Source of the DNA: Spirodela intermedia
Taxonomy: Eukaryota; Streptophyta; Magnoliopsida; Alismatales; Araceae
Direction of reading: 5' to 3'
Assembly: GCA_902729315.2 (NCBI GenBank)
Contig: LR746268.1
Span: 3,713,501-3,777,500 of the forward strand
Length of the DNA stretch: 64,000 nucleotides
Notes under the pieces: model-generated
The model's database searches: none
Told to the model about the DNA's origin: nothing
Seen by the model: the letters and a program-made list of their open reading frames with translations, nothing else
Shown here: positions 1 to 12,900 of the stretch, piece after piece
Numbering within the stretch: the stretch's first letter is position 1
Layout of the letters: every line of letters begins with the position of its first letter
Made by a program: the position numbers and the translations under genes

Positions 1-1777
1 AGTTGACTGTCAACTAGAGGCATGGCTTTGCCAGTGGTAGAGAGATTAGCTGGGGAAGTGATCCTATGGAATGAGTACATGTCTGGGTAATAGGTTTCTT
101 GTAGGAGAGGAGGCATTGCGATATCCAACCCTTTAGGATTCCAAACCGGGTTGTGGGGGATTTTTTGTTATGCAGACCCATTTGGGAATCATTATTGGTG
201 ATTAATGGAAAACCTTTCTGACCTGAAGTATAATAGGGGACTTCAAATTGTTATTACAGCTAAGAAGAAAAACATGGGATGCGATACACAGGGGCAAGAT
301 TGAACGCATCACAGACTACATTGCTGGGGTGACTATAATTGCTATATGCACTATCAGCAATCAGTGCAACTGGTGTGAACCCAAGGAAGACGCTTCTGAT
401 TACGGGTTGATAAGTTTCTTTTTTGCCAAGTTACTGGACACTTTTGGAACCCTGATAATGAAAACTAGTTCATATTACATCACTTGCCTAACTTTTTAAG
501 AGCACTGTTTGTACATGAAGAAGCACATTTTCAGTTTCGGGAGGTGATGGTTGAGAAAAGGGGGGATGCACTGTGGTACTAAAAAGGACTTTGTTGACAT
601 GCTGAGGGGGGAGAGCAATCATCGGTTTAATACTAACATTGTTCTATGTGATACGCCTGGAACACCCAGAGGGACGAGCTGGAAGATTGACTTTTTCTAA
701 AAAATAAGGGAGGGGCTCGATGCTTTTGAAGAAAGTTGTGGCAAATGAAGAAGACGCGCGAAACAAAAATGTGTCAAAAGTTTAGTGATATGTGAGACTA
801 CAAAGGGAAGAATGGTGCTGGTAACAAAGATGGATTGATAAACAAGTGAAGGGATCAAAGATACAACATATTTCCCCATGTTGATGTGAGGGTGGAGAAT
901 ACTATTAGGGTTGTGAAGCATGGAGAGCAAGAGACTACCAAGGGAATTAGTCGGTGTAAATTGTCAGTATATCCATAGTATTCATGAAGGAAGATTGATG
1001 GGAACTTTAGTGGAGGAATCGATCCCCAAAAGATCAAAGGTAGAAGCAGGTGAGCATTGTAGGCCCTTTGAATCTGTGGTGTGAATGTATTGTTCTTGCT
1101 TCAGTAGGGAATGGATCAATGGATCCGAACGGTTTTACTTTAGTTGTTTTTCAATAGTTATATGGAGTTCTACAGAGGGAAAGCTCAGTAGAGGGTTTTC
1201 AAAACTAGATCAGACAGTAGATGATCTCTGAGGTCGTCAATTTGTTGAATGGGAGAACAAAGAATCATCATAGAAATCCTTGTAACAAAACTAGCGATAA
1301 GTTAGGCTCCATTGCACTGCTATCATAGGTTTTAGGACAATAGGGGACCAATGAAGCGAGCCAATCATCTCACTCCTTTGGCGATAAGACATGGGACCTT
1401 GACGAAACCCACGGACTGGCATTTTTTGCAGACAATGGACACTAGTAAAACTGGTTTTGATTAAATTGGCAGAGGGGAGTGCCCCTGTTATTAGAGCTGC
1501 TGATTGGTTCTCTCATGGTTTGAACATCAGGAGATTTAAGTTGTCTTCTCAGTATGCAGATCAGCAAGCGAATGTCTCTAGACAAGCCGCTGATGTTTTC
1601 CAGCATTCACACTCTCATGTGTGGTAGTTTGACGTATGAAAGAATACCCCTGATGCATGCCATAACATTAAGTCACGGCAATTTCTTCGGTCAGGGCATA
1701 TTTTAAAAAGGAAAATCAATAGTCATCACATGAATTCATTACGACTGAGATCCATGATTACAATCTCTCAAATTCAG
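1..1777. other. Probable CUL3 intron 1 sequence, no recognisable gene
   Basis: No convincing coding frame is seen on either strand; the short open frames are not family-like. The stretch ends in an AG acceptor at 1776-1777 followed directly by in-frame cullin-3 codons, so it most likely belongs to the intron between CUL3 exons 1 and 2. Parts read like decayed coding or transposon DNA, but I cannot name an element. Confidence 0.45.
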
Positions 1778-3821
1778 GAACGCCTACAACATGGTGCTGC
1801 ACAAGTTTGGAGATAAGCTTTACTCGGGCCTCATCGCCACAATGACGTTGCACCTGAAAGAAATATCCAAGTCCATAGAGGCCGCTCAGGGTGGTCTGTT
1901 CCTCGAGGAGCTCAACAGGAAATGGGGAGAGCACAACAAGGCGTTGCAGATGATACGGGACATCCTGATGTACATGGACAGGACCTACGTCTCTAATAAC
2001 AATAAGACACCTGTTCATGAGCTGGGGCTGAGCCTGTGGAGGGAGCACATCATCCACTCTGAGAACATCAGGTCGCGGCTGCTCAACATGCTCCTGGAGC
2101 AGATATACAGGGAGCGGACGGGGGAGGTCATCGATCGGGGGCTGATGAGGAACATAACCAAGATGCTGTCGGACTTGGGGCCGTCGGTGTACCAGGAGGA
2201 CTTTGAGAAACCCTTCCTGGAAGTCTCAGCGAGCTTCTACAGCGGGGAATCCCAGCAATTCATCGAGTGCTGCAGTTGCGGCGAGTACCTGAAGAAGGCC
2301 GAGAGGTGGCTGAATGAGGAGATGGAGAGGGTGACCCACTACCTGGATCCGAAGAGCGAGCCCAAGATCACGAGCGTGGTGGAGAGGGAGATGATCGCCA
2401 ACCACATGCAGAGGCTGGTCCACATGGAGAACTCGGGCCTAGTGGACATGCTGGTCAACGACAGGTACGAGGACCTGGGCCGGATGTACAGCTTGTTCCG
2501 CCGGGTCCCCGACGGGCTGTCGACGATTCGAGATGTGATGACCTCCCATCTTCGGGAGAAGGGGAAGCAGCTTGTGACGGACCCGGAGAGGCTGAGGGAC
2601 CCAGTTGACTTCGTGCAGCACCTTCTGGACGAAAAGGACAAGTATGACAAGATCATCGGGTCGTCCTTCAACAACGACAAGACCTTCCTGAACGCGCTGA
2701 CATCGTCGTTCGAGTACTTTATCAACCTCAACGGGCGAGCCCCCGAGTTTATCTCCCTGTATGTGGATGACAAGTTCCGGCGGGGCCTGAGGGGGGTCAG
2801 CGAGGAGGACGTGGAGGCGGTCCTCGACAAGGTGATGACCCTGTTCAGGTACCTGCAGGAGAAGGATGTGTTCGAGAAGTACTACAAGCAACATCTGGCC
2901 AAGCGGCTGCTCTACGGGAAGACCGTATCTGACGACGCGGAGAGGAGCCTGATCGTGAAGCTCAAGACGGAGTGCGGCTACCAGTTCACCTCCAAGCTGG
3001 AGGGCATGTTCACCGACCTGAAGACCTCCCAGGACACGATGCAGGGCTTTAGCGCAGGCCAGGGCCCCGAGGCCGCCGGCGAGGGCCCCGCGATCGTCGT
3101 GCAGGTCCTAACGACGGGGTCCTGGCCCATGCAGCCCAGCGCCGCCTGCAACCTCCCGGCGGAGCTGCTTCCCGTCTGTGAACGGTTCCGGGCCTACTAC
3201 CTCGGCACGCACACGGGGCGGCGGCTTTCGTGGCAGACGAACATGGGCACGGCGGACCTCAGGGTGGCCTTCGCCAGAAACCAGCGGCACGAGCTGAACG
3301 TCTCGACCCACCAGATGTGCATCCTGATGCTGTTCAACTCCGCCGACCGCCTGGGCTACCGGGAGATCGAGCAGGCCACCGAGATCCCAGCCGCGGACCT
3401 GCGGCGCTGCCTGCAGTCGCTGGCCTGCGTGAAAGGCAAGAACGTGCTCCGCAAGGAGCCCATGAGCAAGGACGTGGGCGACGACGACGCCTTCTTCGTC
3501 AACGACGCCTTCGCCAGCAAGTACTACAAGGTGAAGATCGGCACGGTGGCGGCGCAGAAGGACTCAGAGCCGGAGAAACAGGAGACACGGCAGCGCGTGG
3601 AGGAGGATCGCAAGCCCCAGATCGAGGCGGCTATCGTGCGCATCATGAAGTCCCGCCGGGTCCTGGACCACAACAACGTCGTCGCCGAGGTGACCCGCCA
3701 GCTACAGTCCCGCTTCCTGCCCAACCCCGTTGTCATCAAGAAGCGCATCGAGTCCCTCATCGAGCGGGAGTTCCTCGAGCGCGACAAGGCCGACCGGAAG
3801 CTCTACCGGTACCTCGCCTGA
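1778..3821 (+). CDS. CUL3: Cullin-3 (CUL3), exon 2 onward; first exon not in window
   Basis: Scaffold of CRL3 E3 ubiquitin ligases: the N-terminal cullin repeats bind BTB-domain substrate adaptors and the C-terminal part binds RBX1. It acts in nucleus and cytosol. The frame is open and intronless from an AG acceptor at 1776-1777, through NAYN-MVLHKFG, to a TGA-type end after KLYRYLA. Cullin repeats fill roughly residues 1-310 of the 676-residue open frame counted from Met 1791, then the cullin-homology region (YLQEKDVFEKYYKQHLAKRL near 365-385) and the winged-helix neddylation domain. The NEDD8-acceptor Lys lies in IVRIMKSRR (K620 of this frame, codon 3648-3650). Plant CUL3 starts about 58 residues earlier, and Arabidopsis CUL3 has a single intron at about this point, so Met 1791 is internal and exon 1 should lie upstream of the window. 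If no exon 1 exists, this is a 5'-truncated copy. Confidence 0.93.
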
Positions 3822-4162
3822 GATTGCACCGCCTCCCCTCCGGTCTCTCTGCCATCTCACTCCCTCCATCTCTGTGTGAGCGAGGGTCACCCCTCCCTGG
3901 CTGCTTAATGAATCCCCCGCCCCCCTCTCCCTCTGTCTCTCCTTCCTTCCCCTTCGGGGGGAATTTGCAGCTTTTTCGTCTTCAGGGGATCGTTCTTTCA
4001 TGTCGGCATTCTCCACGAGAAGAGCCCTCATCCAGAAGCAATCCTAGCCCCCTCTCAGATTTCCTGCATCATTGGTTTTCTCTCTCTCTCTCTCACCCCC
4101 CCCCTCTCGCATCATGGGTACCCTCTTTCTCTCTCTCTCTCCGCTTCAACCTGCAAACCCGC

Positions 4163-4200
<38 letters not shown>

Positions 4201-4227
4201 TTCATCGCCTTTCTCGTCATCACTCTA
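3822..4227 (+). other. CUL3 3' flank, CT-rich probable 3' UTR
   Basis: Pyrimidine-rich stretch after the CUL3 stop with several short CT microsatellites (about 4079-4095, 4127-4141 and 4169-4196). No coding frame beyond low-complexity Ser/Leu reading. It runs up to the left edge of the duplicated GatA segment. Confidence 0.5.
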
Positions 4228-4727
4228 TGCTGTCATCCAAAAGCCGGAGAGCCTGGGCAGCGCGGGCGGAGGTGGAGAGGGACGAGAAGAGATACCTGCG
4301 GCAGTCCAGAACCCCGCGCCCTCGTGGCGCAATGGCACCTGCCCCAACCATTCCCTCTTCTCCGGCACCAACACCACCCCACTTCCACAGCCCCACTGCT
4401 GCCGCTGCTACCCCCTTCACCCCGCTCTTCCCCTCCCACTCGGAGATCCTCTCCATCCGTGAGTCCCTCCTCTCCCGCTCCAAGGAGGCCGTAGATATCG
4501 CTTCTGAGTACGTGGAGGAAGCTACGGGCAGTGCTGAAGCAGGCCGAGGAGGTGGACCGCGCGGTGGAAATAAGTGGACCGTGCTCGTTGGTGTCAAGGA
4601 TAGTAGCTGCACCGCCGACATACCGTCGACTGGAGGGTCGAGAATCCTGGAAGGCTAATATTAGGCCAGCGTTCGATGGCACAGCTGTCCAGGGGCTGCG
4701 GGAGAGCGGGGCTATCATCGTCGCTAT
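4228..4727 (+). pseudogene. Partial GatA exon 1 duplicate, broken
   Basis: This segment matches the start of the intact GatA gene about 5.7 kb downstream. The match begins in the leader just before its start codon (gtcatccaaaagccgga in both) and ends inside exon 1, about 60 bases before the exon 1 donor. The copy has lost its start context. It carries internal deletions (between the EIASEY and [11 protein letters not shown] equivalents, and after DRAVE) and stops in frame soon after the SRILEG equivalent. Of the catalytic triad only the Lys region (VGVKD) is present; the amidase Ser residues lie in exon 2, which is absent. It is a dead 5' fragment from a tandem partial duplication. Confidence 0.9.
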
Positions 4728-6329
4728 GGCTATATTATCATAAAGATTGGTTCTAATAGATCATGACGGATTTAATACCTTCCTTACGATTGACTTAGAT
4801 TTCACTATTGTATAAGAACATCCTTAGAGTGAATTCAGTTTTTATAAATATAAAATTTGAAACCCTACACCCACAACGACTTGAAGTGACCATGCATCAC
4901 TTTTTATTACAGTTGATCAGATGTTTCACATGTGAAGAATATTAGTCGTTGAGTTTAAAATCCTATTTTTCAAGAAAATTTATAACTTAAACTTTATGTA
5001 AATTTTAGTATAAATGGAAGTCTTAGGTCAAACATAGGGATAAAGAATAACCTATCATGAAAATTATTTTAGCTTTTAAGGTATTTTTTTTAGTGTTTTA
5101 TCACGAATTAATAAAAAGAGAAATCATTAAAATACTAAGAGAGCTTAAGAAGATTAGAGATTTAAGAGGAAGGAATAGAGAGGAAATAATGGGAGATAGA
5201 GAGAGAGTGTAGGCAGATTTAGAGAAAATTCTAGTTATAAAAGAGAGAGGAGATGATGAGAGAGAGAGAGATAGATAATTTAAAAGAATAATAAGGAGAG
5301 AGAAACATTGATCAACCCATTTTACAGTGATTTCATTTTGCTTGTAACTTGGTTTGACTATGTTTCTGAGATGAATGTGAGATTCAAGAGTTCACACACA
5401 AGATGTGAGATCATGTGTGAATGTCTTTAAACCGTTTTGAAAGATTAGGCACTAGATAATCAACTCTTAGTCTTATTGTTATGCGTTAACATCAGATAAA
5501 TATATCAATTATTTTGACTGAGTTTGTAGGGCACCAACAACATGATTTTTATAGAATCGATTGTGAAAACTAATGGATAATAGGTTGGAAATGTCCTACA
5601 ATAATCTTAGAGGAGTTACAAATGATTAGGAGAGAAAAGAATGTCGTTCATTCAATTGCATATTAGTTCTTCAAGTTTTTATCAGAAAACATATAGTTCA
5701 CATAAAAATAGAAATAAACAGTTGGAAAAAGGTAAACAAATGCTACTTGATTGATGTGTCTCTTGAGCAGCTAGAGATGCCATTGTGGCAGCTTTGAATT
5801 GTCCAAACATGTCACACCATATCGAAAATCATAGAAGTTTCCTTTGGAAGCATTGTACCCCTTCCATGAGAGATCTGCAAAGAAGAAGATATATGACACT
5901 ATCACTGTCGTATGAGATGGAAGAGGATGAGTTGGCCACTCACCAAAAACCATGAGTGCATTGGAGGGAAGAAGGAGCAAGCTCGTCGATTGCTAGAGGC
6001 TTTGATCGCATAGAGGGAGGAAATAATGGATGCCGTATTTACAGCTATCTATGAGTTTTATGTTGCATGTGATGATAATTAATAATCTATTTTACTAGAC
6101 AAAAGTCGATAATATCATTTATATCTCAAAAATAGTCGTAAGCTCACTTAAATTATTAAATAATAATAATAATACAAGGAAATACATGTTAACTCCTTTA
6201 ACTTCTAACTTCCTAATTTAGTAATGTATTTCTACATTTCTTCTAAAAACCAACACATGAACATACATAAGTAGAATAATTTAAATACCAAAAATCTAGA
6301 GTTAACAACATGTCTAGGCAATGCAACTC

Positions 6330-6780
6330 TATTTTTGCCCAAGTTTGGAGATTGAAAAAGAAGTTGAAGAGGATGTCCCTCACTATATCAATGTGGTGAA
6401 GCCAATAAAACATATGCTTGGATGTCTATGTACTAATCAAAAAGAGGAATTTATCCTTAAGCTCTATTACAAAGTCTTCCTATGTAGAAAATGGGAGCTT
6501 TGACTAAGTACAACACTCAAGTTATCCACCACATTTTGGCATCTACCAAGAGGTACATACTCTCAAGTAGGACTTTCTCTATTTCTAACATGTGCCCCAA
6601 CCAAGTCTTGCCTTGAGATTTAGAAGAAGCTCTCAATTGCTTGGACATTTCAACCCCTACTTTAGGTTTAGAAAGCTTGACATGCTTTGAAATCTATTGA
6701 TGGTGTGCCAACTATCATGCACTCAGCATTATTACAAAAGGGCCTCAACACCTGTTGCAACTTGCCAATGTTTGGGCTAG
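6330..6780 (-). mobile_element. Possible LTR-retrotransposon gag remnant
   Basis: On the minus strand a frame reads KTWLGHMLEIEKV and then SMYLLVDAKMWW. This resembles the retrotransposon gag core of plant Ty3/gypsy elements, which typically has a KV-x-x-A-x-MYL-x-x-DA-x-x-WW pattern. The frame is broken by stops on both sides and no LTR, primer site or polymerase is visible nearby. I infer a decayed gag fragment; chance similarity is possible. Confidence 0.35.
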
Positions 6781-9324
6781 CCTCTAACTTATTTCCATTG
6801 TAGGTAACCTCTGTTGTCACTATTGAAAAGATATTATCTCTTATTGATGCTTGTTTATGTACACATATGATTTAAATGTCTAATATATTATTATTTTAGT
6901 TTAATGATTATGATATCATTAAATGACTAAATTCGAATTTTTAATCCTTGAAATTAAATTATTTTCTATTTCAGTATTACTTAAGGATAATGAAGTATGA
7001 AAATAATAAATATCAAAAGGTGAAGTATATGGTCATATGATTTGAGTCAAATCACGTGTTGATATATTTGTGAATGTAAAATAGTTTTTCTGGATTATAT
7101 ATGTGATGATCTAAGGGTAGTATTATAGAGTTTATATATTCTATATATTTTTCTCATAATATAAGATGTTCTTTGAACTATCATATGCATTAGTCTGAAA
7201 ATAAGAAATAGATAAAAATTCAAGTCCATCTCGACAATGACACATCAAATGCTTATGTAGGTATAAAGAGAAGTAAAAACTTGAAGATTTAAAGCTGACA
7301 TGAATATCAAATTGTTGTCCATCAAGCTAGAAAACTCCAATTCGTATTTGAATTCAATGACTGAAAAATATGGAAATTCAAAATTTGCAAGGTTGAAATA
7401 TAGTTACCATACATTCTAGAAAAAATGCATCTTAACATTAGAGATTTCAGAAAGTGGGAAATTTGTGCAAGAGTAAGTTCAATATATCAAGAAAGATTTT
7501 TACATGGAGACATCAAGAAAAACATTCACGCCATATGTGTCAACAATAAACAAATCACTTCATACTCTTCATGACTTTGATTCGGAAATTGAACAGCTTA
7601 ACAATTGCAATGAGGGCTCTCCATAGGTTATGAGGTAATTAGGTGATGAGGGAAAGGTAATTTTGACAAAAGTGTTAGGTGCATGTCTTGCTAAAATTTG
7701 ACTTGAGGGAAAAGTATATTTGACTTGAGATGGACTAAGTCTCTATGACATGAGATTTGGGCTGCTTATCTTGTAAACATTAGTGTACATTTATGAGGGA
7801 AATAATTAATATTAGAGGATAATTTTCTCCATCTAGGATTAGAAGTAACCAAGTGAGGGGTAAACTAAAATAAAATTCGTATTATTTGTGAAATTGTGTT
7901 AAGTGGTCTTACCATCATGAACAATCTTTATATAGTAGTTGACGTATTTATCTCTTTGCATCATCAATAGATAGATATACTTTGAATAAGAACTTATTTG
8001 AGTAGTTAAAAATCATCAAAATTTTCAGAAACCACAATTTACGTGCATGCTATCTACTTGTGTGATGGCATTGAGCATTTTCCTCAACTCTTAGCTAGAT
8101 CAATAAGAATGTCTCACACCAAAAGGAAGAGGAAGCATTCTAATAATAAAAAGAGATTAAGGAAGAATGAGGACCACTTACCTACTCAATTAGATTAAGG
8201 TATGCCCATTTTATACAGAGAACATGCACTAAGGGCATCAACTTTCACTTGACCTTTTGACATTATAGTTGACACCCTACTCTCCCAAATGTGTATGTGA
8301 CCATTGATGCTCAGCTGTGCTTGATGGTTGAAATTTTTGTGGGTTCACTACTTTTCTTGATGGTGGATTGAAATATTCATGGCTTACTCCTCTCAATTTG
8401 ACAGACCCATTGATTCCCCATACCCTATGATATAGTCATCAAGGTTACTTCATACTTGATATTATTCTATTAGAAACTTCTACCTATCCTTCTACGTGGA
8501 TGAGTGCAAGCCTGCATGATTTATGTATGTCATGTTGTGATGTTATGTGCTGCCCACCTTGTGCTCTTATGCACCTTCCTCATAAGATCTTGGTTCCACT
8601 ACTTTATGCATGTTGTATCCATACCACCACATGCCATTATGCACATTACATATGCCATACATGTGTGGCCACATGCCTACATAAATGTCATGCACATCCA
8701 CCCTTTGTCTTGATGTGTCTTAATTATTGTATTATAAGAAAATCAAAATTAAATAATTTATAAACTGAATTTCAAAACATTTTCAAAAAAATAGTGGAAT
8801 CAGGTCATCTCTAGAAGGATGAAAGGAAAAAGTGTGCCTTTGATTCATTCTCCACACTTATTATAAATTAAATATCTAAGTAATTGAAAGGGAAGATAAG
8901 ATATCTTCAATCACCAAGTTGTTATGGCTAAACTTTCTTTTCTCTATTGACAAGAACAGTTCTTTGTTTAGCTCCATATCACCTCTAGATCACCTTTGAC
9001 TCATGCTGACTTGTGGAATTTTAGAAGACAACTTGGAAATAGAGAAATTATTTACTAGTGGTGAAACAATAGAACAAATGATCTATAGCTCAATGAGATC
9101 TAAAAATGATAGAATAATTACAGAGAAAAGAGCACTGCCCATGCCCCTCTATGTCTCCATAGTGAAGAACAAGATGTCCCCTCTCCCCAAAAGAAGGGAA
9201 AATCCAACCAAAAGAGAGAGCCCTCTTTCTTCCTTCTTCCTCTCTTTTAATTTGAAAGATATGATGGAAAAATATGATGAAATGGTGAAAAAGTTCAACT
9301 TTGATTGCTGGCCATTTTCCCTTT

Positions 9325-9388
9325 AGCATGAGTTCATATTAATATTAGATAAATTTAGCATGAGTTCATATTAATATTAGATAAATTT
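9325..9388 (+). repeat. Exact 32-bp tandem duplication
   Basis: Two identical adjacent copies, 9325-9356 and 9357-9388, each beginning agcatgagttcat and ending gataaattt. It looks recent, because the surrounding repeats are strongly diverged. Confidence 0.95.
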
Positions 9389-9414
9389 TACCTTATTTAT
9401 CATATAAGATTAGA

Positions 9415-9660
9415 GTGTGATCATGTATTACATGTTTGCACATGTACCACATATGCTTATACATGCCATGTCCCTCCACGCACACTACTCCCATGCCACT
9501 ACATGTTTGCACACACGCTATGTATGTCCTGTTGTGCCATCGCACACCTCTATACGTGTGATACATGTTCATGCACGTCGCATTATGCCATGCATGTGGC
9601 AATGCACCTCTCCGTGCACTCATGCATGGGAGCATTGTGTCGTGCTCAACCTTGTGTTCT
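9415..9660. repeat. CATG/GCAT-rich low-complexity block
   Basis: A run of degenerate purine-pyrimidine words (catgtttgcacatg, tacatgccatg, gcatgtggc). A second block of the same style lies at about 8500-8710. No fixed period can be read, and open frames through both blocks are Cys/His-rich by composition only. Confidence 0.5.
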
Positions 9661-9982
9661 GCACTTGTAACTGGCCCATAGCTTTCTGTGTCAGAGGTCG
9701 AAGCCCAAGAACGACTGGCCTGGTGGGCAGGCTGAGCCTTGAAGAGACCAGGCCTTGGGCTTGCCGGGCCCATTAACACCTCCCGCGGCGATCATGGTCT
9801 CGTTCTCCCAATTTGCATTGGAAAACTAAAATCTCCGATCCACACAAGCACAAGTTGACAGCCGTAAATCCAGTGTCGCCTGCAAAACCTCTTTTCTCTT
9901 CTCTCTCTCTCTCTCCCCCCTAAGTTGTCATCCAAAAGCCGGAAGTGAGAGAAAGAGCCAGAGCAGCGCGGGAGGAGGAGAG

Positions 9983-12900
9983 ATGCCTGCGGCAATCCAG
10001 AACCCCCGCGTCCTTCTGGCGCAATGGCGCCTGCCCCACCCATTCCCTCCTCTCCACTACCATCGCCGCCTCTACTTCCGCAGCCCCACTGCCGCCGCCG
10101 CCGCTGCTGCCAACTCCTTCTCCCACTCGGAGATCTTATCCATCCGCGAGTCCCTTCTCTCCCGCTCCAAGAAGGCCGTAGAGATCGCTTCTGAGTATCT
10201 GGAACGTCTCCGCCTGGCCGAGCCCACTGTCCGGAGCTTCCTCCACGTGGCGGAGACGGAGGAAGTACTGAAGCAGGCCGAGGAGGTGGACCGCGCGGTG
10301 GAAAGGGGAGAGTCCTTGGGTCCTCTCGCCGGCGTGCTCGTTGGTGTCAAGGATAATATCTGCACCGCCGACATGCCGTCCACTGGCGGGTCGAGGATCC
10401 TGGAGGGCTACCGGCCAGCGTTCGATGCCACAGCCGTCCAGAGGCTGAGGGAGAGCGGGGCTATCCTCATCGGGAAGACCAACTTGGACGAGTTCGGAAT
10501 GGGCAGCACCACCGAGGGCTCGGGATTCCAGGTCCAGCTCCTTGTGACTTCCCCGTTCTGCAGTACAGCTTTATCGATTCTGTTTTTGGTGGAGTTTTCT
10601 GTCTCCAAGTTGTTCTATGCAATTGAAAATCTGATCAGGAAAGAAGTAAATTCACTAAAATTAGGCAATGGATTGCCTCTATTTGTCTCCTGATGGTGGG
10701 TTCAGGATTATAGACGACATATGGGAATGAAGTGCTTAAAGGTACCATGAAATTGCTTTGATAGCTAAAGTTATGTATTGGCGGGTGGGTTGAACTGAGA
10801 GTAGACTAGCCGAACCACAATCGTTTTGTTTCTTCTTCGCTCATCCCAAGACAATCAATGAAAGGCTGTCTGGCAGTTGAAGTGCTCTGTATAAAATTGT
10901 TTTAAACTAATTCTTTAAATATATTCTACACGAATTATTCTTCCTTTTCAGTTCTTGTTCGATTCACATGAACCGATAAAGTAAGGTTAGTTTACCCCGC
11001 ACAGATCTTTTGACCTTCTTTATCTCATGTGAAGATCCACATGAACTATCTGTGTTATAGTCCTACGCGTATTATAGGGCTCATAAGAAACACATGCTAA
11101 CTGGAACAGATCACAGAAATAATTAGACCGAGATTGACAAGATGATCATGTTAGAATCGTTTTATTGTATTTAGTGTTCACTAGTGTACTATTTTTTTTT
11201 ACATTGTTTTACCGATATGGTAGCTATTGGCACCAATGATGCAGGAAACTGAATAATTTTCAGGTGACCGCAAACCCTTGGGATGTAAGTAGGGTTCCTG
11301 GTGGGTCTTCAGGGGGCTCTGCTGCTGCTGTTTCTGCAAGACAATGTGTAGTTTCCTTGGGAAGTGACACTGGTGGTAGTGTGAGGCAGCCAGCATCATT
11401 CTGTGGTGTTGTGGGAGTCAAACCAACATATGGGCGTGTCTCGCGGTTTGGGTTGATGGCATATGCGTCATCATTAGATGCCATCGGATGCTTTGGATCA
11501 TCAGTGGTCGATTCTGCAATAATTCTAAATGCGATATCTGGTCATGACAGATTGGATGCCACCAGCAGTAAGCATGTACACATCTTTCTCTCTTTTGTCT
11601 TTTTACCATTTTGATCTTGTGATTCTGAGAGAACATTTTTACGATAATGATTATATTTAGAATAACTTCTTGATATGCTTTGTGGGAAAGATTTCCTCAT
11701 CATTTAGCTAATAAATATATCTGCCAATGGGTGTTGACTTCTCACTCTCAGCAATATTTTATGCATCCGATCTTCAGACAACCATTGAAATGCGCTAATT
11801 ATTTTCATGTCAATAAGAAAGTACATTATTTATCAGGGACTTATGTTTATGTTGTGTTCTTGTGATCATACTTTATTTGTTCCAAACATGAAGAGTCTTG
11901 TCATCATGAACGCTGTTATCCATTCTTAGAACTTTACCCATATCCAGTACTTCTGAATGTTCTTTCCCTACATCAGTTTATACCGTGTTTATGTATTATA
12001 CGAGTAAAGCTGATTTCAAATTAAGGAATGCTATGTTGATCATGGAGCAGCAGCCGACGACAGTAAATTCAAAACTTGAAAAGTGTGGAATTTTAGGTGA
12101 GGTTTGTGGGAAGATATGATTTTCTTTTCAAAAATGATGCTGAACTTACACATGAGTGATGAATGTTGCTTTTTTCTTTGCTCTCTTTTTGTTGGTAGTG
12201 TTGGTGGTTCTTGTCTGCTGCTCAGATATGTTGGAACTTGTTAGAGATTAAAAATTCTGCCATATTCAATTCTTGGTTGCCGCTAGCTTCACAAGATCCT
12301 ACTAATTCTTCTCAGGATGTCCCTGATTATGTCACGGAGCTGATATCCACTGATAATATGGGTTCCAAACCTTTGAAGGGAACCAGGGTTGGCGTGATCC
12401 GTGAGACCCTTGGAGAGGGCGTTGAGGGTGAAATAATATCCTCTATTCAGGCTGCGGCATCCCATTTGGAAGAGCTTGGCGCCGTAGTATCAGAGGTGTT
12501 CCTCTGATAAATTTTTTGAGGCTTCATTGCTTATGAAAGGATAAGCTTACTCTCTTTTCCTTTGGAAAAAAATGCAGGCGTCTCTGCCCTCCTTCTCTCT
12601 GGGTTTACCAGCATACTACATCCTGGCCACATCTGAGTCATCCTCAAACCTGTCCCGTTATGATGGCATAAGGTAGCTACTTTTCCTTTGACAGCCTGTG
12701 AATACTTGCGTCTCTTGGGGTTGTCATGATTCCTGAAAGAGTTCACATGAACTCATTAGGTATGGGAAGCAGGTTCCAGAGGATGAGTTGGCCTCTCTTT
12801 ATGGAAACTCACGTGCAAGTGGGTTTGGTTGTGAGGTATTTGTTAATCTTTGCTTATCTTCTGGAATAGAATTTGGTCGATCTGCTACCGATATGGTTTC

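Larger units (their letters stand above)
4728..9780. other. AT-rich spacer, decayed transposon-like DNA between the GatA copies
   Basis: About 5 kb of AT-rich sequence dense in stops on both strands, separating the broken and intact GatA copies. It has a purine-rich GA stretch around 5100-5300, a possible gag remnant on the minus strand near 6300-6780, CATG-rich low-complexity blocks near 8500-8710 and 9415-9660, and a 32-bp exact tandem duplication at 9325-9388. The short open frame at 9003-9326 resembles no family I know. Confidence 0.5.

Noticed and set aside
3230-4462. Long open frame of 410 codons overlapping the CUL3 end
   Set aside because: It is a second frame of GC-rich CUL3 codons continued through CT repeats. 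The CUL3 frame matches the family to its last residue, so this is a shadow.
8500-8763. Cys/His-rich frames in the CATG-rich block, zinc-finger-like at first sight
   Set aside because: The Cys and His codons come from repeated tgt, tgc and cat words. There is no regular finger spacing, and a second block reads the same way in other frames.
9003-9326. 107-codon open frame in the spacer before GatA
   Set aside because: No known domain, AT-rich transposon-like surroundings, no promoter or splice support.
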